This document shows, in pieces, positions 32,046 through 34,794 of a stretch of 34,794 nt of DNA; position 1 is the first letter of the stretch; each line of letters begins with the position of its first letter. This DNA comes from an uncultured bacterium (GTDB lineage Bacteria; Verrucomicrobiota; Lentisphaeria; Victivallales; UBA1829). Location of the stretch: contig URNX01000033.1 of NCBI GenBank assembly GCA_900549415.1, positions 1 to 34,794 of the forward strand. Reading direction: 5' to 3'. A program made the position numbers and the translations under genes. The notes under the pieces are model-generated. The model ran no database searches. It saw nothing but the letters and a program-made list of their open reading frames with translations, and was not told the DNA's origin.

Positions 32046-33389
32046 ATGAACAGCTATGCACAGAGAGTGCTTGAGAACATCAAGCAGACCGCACCGTGGG
32101 AAAAGGAATTCATCCAGAGCGTGACCGAAGTTTTCGAATCGCTCGGCAAACTCCTCGACAGAGATTCCCGTTATGAAAAGAACAAAATTCTCGAACGCAT
32201 CGTCGTTCCGGAACGCACCATCCTCTTCCAGGTTCCCTGGGTTGACGACAAGGGCGAAATCCAGGTCAATCAGGGCTATCGTGTTCAGTTCAACAGCGCA
32301 ATCGGACCCTACAAGGGCGGTCTTCGCTTCCATCCGTCCGTGAACCTCAGCATCCTGAAGTTCCTCGGATTCGAGCAGATCTTCAAGAACTCCCTCACCA
32401 CCCTCCCGATGGGCGGCGGCAAAGGCGGATCCAACTTCGACCCGAAGGGCAAATCCGACCGCGAAGTCATGGCGTTCTGCCAGTCCTTCATGCGTGAACT
32501 CTATCGTCACATCGGCCCCAGCACCGACGTTCCCGCCGGTGACATCGGAGTCGGCGGACGCGAGATCGGCTATCTCTTCGGTCAGTACAAGCGCATCGTC
32601 AACAGCTATGACAGCGTTCTCACCGGCAAGGGCCTGAACTGGGGCGGAAGCCTTGTCCGTCCGGAAGCCACCGGTTACGGCAACGCCTACTTCGCAACCG
32701 AAATGCTCAAGACCCGCGGCACCTCCTTCGAGGGCAAGCGCGTTCTTATCTCCGGTTCCGGAAACGTTGCTCAGTACTGCGCGCAGAAGGTCACCCAGCT
32801 CGGCGGCAAAGTCATGTCTCTCTCCGACTCCAACGGCACGATTATTGATGAAGAGGGTCTCGACGCCGAGAAGCTCGCTTACATCATGGAACTCAAGAAC
32901 GTCCGCCGCGGACGCATCAAAGAGGTCGCCAACGAGTTCAAGAGCGTCAAGTATGCCGAAGGCAAGCGTCCGTGGCAGCTCGTCGCCTGCGACGTTGCAA
33001 TGCCCTGCGCAACCCAGAACGAACTCGACGTTGAAGACGCAAAAACGCTGGTCAAGAACGGCTGTATCTGCGTTGCGGAAGGCGCAAACATGCCGACCAC
33101 ACTCGAAGCGACCCAGGTTATCCAGGGCGCCGGACTTCTCTTCTCCCCCGGCAAGGCTTCCAATGCCGGCGGCGTCGCCACCAGCGGACTCGAAATGAGC
33201 CAGAACGCAATGCGTCTCAGCTGGACCCGCGAAGAAGTCGACCAGAAGCTCCACGGCATCATGGTCAGCATCCACAACGCTGCACGCGCCGCAGCTGAAG
33301 AATTCGGTGAGCCGGACAACTACGTTCTCGGCGCGAACATCGCCGGCTTCCGCAAGGTTGCGAACGCGATGATCGATCAGGGCATCTGA
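32046..33389 (+). CDS. gdhA: Glutamate dehydrogenase, NADP-type hexameric
   Basis: The 447-aa enzyme interconverts 2-oxoglutarate plus ammonia and glutamate. G-P-Y-K90-G-G-L-R-F-H, K114 and the catalytic lysine K126 (G-G-G-K-G-G-S-N-F) are present. The coenzyme domain has I-S-G-S-G-N-V-A-Q. Length and the W-E-K-E-F-I-Q-S-V start match the roughly 450-aa NADP-dependent class used for ammonia assimilation. GAGAGG precedes the ATG. It stands alone with a complex upstream region and paired hairpins downstream. Confidence 0.95.
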   Translation: MNSYAQRVLENIKQTAPWEKEFIQSVTEVFESLGKLLDRDSRYEKNKILERIVVPERTILFQVPWVDDKGEIQVNQGYRVQFNSAIGPYKGGLRFHPSVNLSILKFLGFEQIFKNSLTTLPMGGGKGGSNFDPKGKSDREVMAFCQSFMRELYRHIGPSTDVPAGDIGVGGREIGYLFGQYKRIVNSYDSVLTGKGLNWGGSLVRPEATGYGNAYFATEMLKTRGTSFEGKRVLISGSGNVAQYCAQKVTQLGGKVMSLSDSNGTIIDEEGLDAEKLAYIMELKNVRRGRIKEVANEFKSVKYAEGKRPWQLVACDVAMPCATQNELDVEDAKTLVKNGCICVAEGANMPTTLEATQVIQGAGLLFSPGKASNAGGVATSGLEMSQNAMRLSWTREEVDQKLHGIMVSIHNAARAAAEEFGEPDNYVLGANIAGFRKVANAMIDQGI

Positions 33390-33416
33390 TCGGGACGCTG
33401 AAAACTGCATCCTTTT

Positions 33417-33456
33417 CGGGAATATTCCGTCTTTTTCGGGATATTCCCGTTTTTTT
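33417..33456 (+). terminator. Tandem hairpins after gdhA; second is a rho-independent terminator
   Basis: Two related copies of TTTTCGGGA-ATATTCCGT lie head to tail. The second (CGGGA 33437-33441, TCCCG 33445-33449) is followed by seven Ts. The first contains a GGAATATTCC palindrome (33419-33428) and also ends in Ts. Stems are short, but the duplication suggests reinforced termination. Confidence 0.65.
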
Positions 33457-33479
33457 AATCATTTTTTCGTAAAAAGTAT

Positions 33480-33507
33480 TTGCACGTTTCAATTTAGGGT
33501 ATATATT
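33480..33507 (+). promoter_or_regulatory. Putative promoter of the small secreted protein gene
   Basis: TTGCAC (33480-33485), 16 bases, TATATT (33502-33507), 38 bases before the ATG. Confidence 0.5.
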
Positions 33508-33544
33508 CCGGTATTGAAACTTTTCAGTTGGGAAACGGGAAATT

Positions 33545-33931
33545 ATGACACGTAAAATCTGTCTCTTCATTTTGTTCGCCGGTCTGCTGACCGGATTCTT
33601 TACGCATACGACCCCCGAGGCACAGGCGATCGACCCTGTGACAATTGCCATTCTGACCCCGATTGCAATCAAAGCCGCCCAGATTGCCGCGCCGTATGTC
33701 TACCGCGGTCTTGCCAATATGGGAAAAGCCTCCCTGAAAATATTTCCGGATATGGTGAACATATTCAAACTGCCGATCGGCATCGGGCTCGTTCTGTTCG
33801 GCTGGCCGTTCCCCGGCGGACTGAAAAAGGGAGTCGTCTATACGGCGCAGGGCTTTTGCGCCCCGTTCCTGCTGGTGTGGCATACCCTCATGATTCCGGT
33901 CGCCGCGTTCGGCGTGAATGTGAACCGTTAG
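33545..33931 (+). CDS. Small secreted or membrane protein of unknown function
   Basis: The 128-aa protein has a signal peptide with cleavage expected after A-Q-A (about residue 28, before I-D-P-V). The mature part has hydrophobic stretches (about 31-50 and 75-90, and near the C-terminus), so it may insert into or associate with the membrane. I do not recognise a family. It ends with TAG at 33929-33931, the only terminal TAG I can place in a complete gene here. The SD is weak (GGGA). A DUF721 gene starts 18 bases later in the same frame. Confidence 0.7.
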   Translation: MTRKICLFILFAGLLTGFFTHTTPEAQAIDPVTIAILTPIAIKAAQIAAPYVYRGLANMGKASLKIFPDMVNIFKLPIGIGLVLFGWPFPGGLKKGVVYTAQGFCAPFLLVWHTLMIPVAAFGVNVNR

Positions 33932-33949
33932 CGGTTTTACAGGTGCATT

Positions 33950-34345
33950 GTGCTTCCATCCCGGGATGATACGCTTGACTGGCTCCGCCGCGACTGGTAC
34001 GGCGTGGAGCGCGGGCGTTCCGAAATTGCCGCTCGTCAGACCGCACCGGTTCCTATTTCCGATGCGCTCGACAATGCGGTCCGCACGATTCTGCCGCGTT
34101 CCGTCATTCAGCTCGGTAAAATCCGTTCGGTGTGGAATGACATTGTCGGCAAGGTGAATGCCCGCAACACATCGCCGTGTTTTCTGCGCGACGGCATTCT
34201 TTACGTGGAAATTTCCCATCCGGCATACCGCATGGCGCTGGATACTCCGCGCGTCAAAAAGCTCATGCTTGAAAAACTCGCCGGACATTTCGGCGATGAA
34301 CTCTGCACTCAGATAAAATTCGTCCCCGCCGGACGCCGCGGATAA
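33950..34345 (+). CDS. DUF721/DciA-like protein
   Basis: The 131-aa protein matches the DUF721/DciA style: a basic N-terminal half, then a domain with I-W-N-D-I-V-G and the strand region L-Y-V-E-I-S-H-P-A...L...R-V-K-K-L-M-L. DciA loads the replicative helicase DnaB in many bacteria lacking DnaC. Assignment here is by pattern. GTG is the only good start (AGGTG upstream). It follows the preceding gene by 18 bases. Confidence 0.7.
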   Translation: MLPSRDDTLDWLRRDWYGVERGRSEIAARQTAPVPISDALDNAVRTILPRSVIQLGKIRSVWNDIVGKVNARNTSPCFLRDGILYVEISHPAYRMALDTPRVKKLMLEKLAGHFGDELCTQIKFVPAGRRG

Positions 34346-34368
34346 TGAGGTGTTATTTCGCCGCGTTT

Positions 34369-34659
34369 TTATTTTTTGGTGTTTTTCAGTGCTTCAAATG
34401 TCTTTTGCATGACCATGTCTGCAAGCATCTCCCGCGCCTCTGAATTCCAGTGATACTGATCTCCAACAGCCCATTGTAAGTGTGCTGCAAGGGGAGAGTA
34501 TGCATCAATAATTTCAATATTGTTGTCTTTCATTACTTTTTCCGCAATTCGGTTCAGACGGATCACCATAGGGTTCTTGTCTCCGAATTTTTGAACAGGA
34601 ATTTTTTTGTCTGTCTGGCGTTCTGTGGTCTGTGTAACGAATTTTCTGTAAAATCGCAA
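34369..34659 (-). pseudogene. 3' remnant of an SGNH/GDSL-type hydrolase
   Basis: About 96 residues remain of a probable secreted esterase-like SGNH hydrolase. V-T-Q-T-T-E-R, N-R-I-A-E-K-V-M and the C-terminal D-Q-Y-H-W-N-S-E-A-R-E-M-L-A block fit the last third of the family; the histidine would be the catalytic one. No credible start lies nearby. Upstream in frame the sequence runs into element-like DNA and stops (TAA) at about 34720. The catalytic serine part must be outside the window, so the gene looks interrupted. Confidence 0.5.
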
Positions 34660-34699
34660 AGGGAGCCAGTGCGTGGAGGCACTTGAATTGGCAAAAAAA

Positions 34700-34769
34700 T
34701 GTGATAAGTTCTCCGACCTGCTTTATTAACCTTCCCTGAAAACAAAACAAAACGAGAGGACTTATCACA
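34700..34769 (+). repeat. Inverted repeat flanking the leader of the right-end gene
   Basis: TGTGATAAGT (34700-34709) and ACTTATCACA (34760-34769) are perfect 10-bp inverted repeats, 12 of 13 if extended. The right arm ends directly at the ATG at 34770 and begins just after the SD GAGAGGA. A transcript covering both arms would occlude the start site. Confidence 0.6.
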
Positions 34770-34794
34770 ATGGAAGAATTTAGCATGCCTCAGT
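34770..34794 (+). CDS. First codons of a gene cut by the window end, probably a transposase
   Basis: Only eight codons are seen (M-E-E-F-S-M-P-Q), preceded by GAGAGGA ten bases upstream. Its position next to an interrupted SGNH gene and behind the inverted repeat suggests a transposase. The family cannot be read from this fragment. Confidence 0.35.

Noticed and set aside
31998..33410. Open frame of 470 codons on the minus strand
   Set aside because: It is antisense to gdhA, with no domain and no ribosome-binding site.
34627..34650. GGTCTGTGTAAC... as an IS256-type terminal repeat
   Set aside because: It resembles such ends in style, but the same bases can be read as the SGNH hydrolase (V-T-Q-T-T), and no partner repeat is in view.
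1..34794. tRNA, rRNA or CRISPR in the window
   Set aside because: I saw no cloverleaf with T-loop signature, no rRNA-like stretch and no regularly spaced direct repeats. A covariance-model scan would be decisive.

Overview
The window looks like chromosome from a member of the Lentisphaerota (Victivallales-like gut or sediment bacterium). I infer this from gene style, not from a marker gene. Indicators are two pilin-like proteins with an F-T/S-L-I/V-E-L-L start and an ...ILAG-LLPALN-AREK helix next to secreted glycosidases, AraC regulators beside sugar genes, an ADP-ribosylglycohydrolase in a carbohydrate operon, and moderately high GC with GC-rich third codon positions. Stops are mostly TGA and TAA; TAG is rare.

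Layout. (1) 1-68 is the tail of a probable transposase. (2) 179-3129 holds an AraC regulator divergent from a two-gene sugar operon (xylose-isomerase-like TIM barrel plus Gfo/Idh/MocA oxidoreductase) that ends in a strong terminator. (3) 3204-5737, minus strand, is a compact housekeeping operon yicC-cysE-yggS. (4) 6072-12343 is a four-gene operon: pilin-like protein, 978-aa clan GH-A glycosidase, ADP-ribosylglycohydrolase and a secreted carbohydrate-binding-like protein, closed by a 16-bp-stem terminator. (5) 12405-14691 is a polar amino-acid ABC transporter (lipoprotein, permease, ATPase). (6) 14836-20885, minus strand, is a second glycan operon: GH36 alpha-galactosidase, pilin-like protein and 1030-aa GH-A-like glycosidase. 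It is divergent from a second AraC regulator (21002-21820). (7) 21813-28643, minus strand, is tig-clpP-clpX-proB-miaB-glycosyltransferase. (8) 28806-31807 holds an FHA-domain membrane protein, ftsH and a YggU-family gene. (9) 32046-33389 is gdhA with an elaborate upstream region. (10) 33545-34345 holds a small secreted or membrane orphan and a DUF721/DciA-like gene. (11) 34369-34794 is the 3' remnant of an SGNH hydrolase abutting what looks like the start of another mobile element.

How the genes work together. The two glycan operons have the same plan: a pilin-like secreted protein beside one or more secreted or glycan-active enzymes, with an AraC regulator close to one of them. The sugar oxidoreductase/isomerase pair would handle released sugars, and the ABC transporter and gdhA serve amino-acid and nitrogen metabolism. 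The clp-tig, ftsH and yicC-cysE-yggS blocks are core housekeeping.

The points I would look at first are an in-frame TAG at codon 21 of the GH36 gene, the repeated pilin-like/glycosidase pairing with an atypical prepilin cleavage motif, the palindrome plus tandem repeats upstream of gdhA, and the hairpin that could hide the start codon of the right-end element gene. I saw no tRNA, rRNA or CRISPR.
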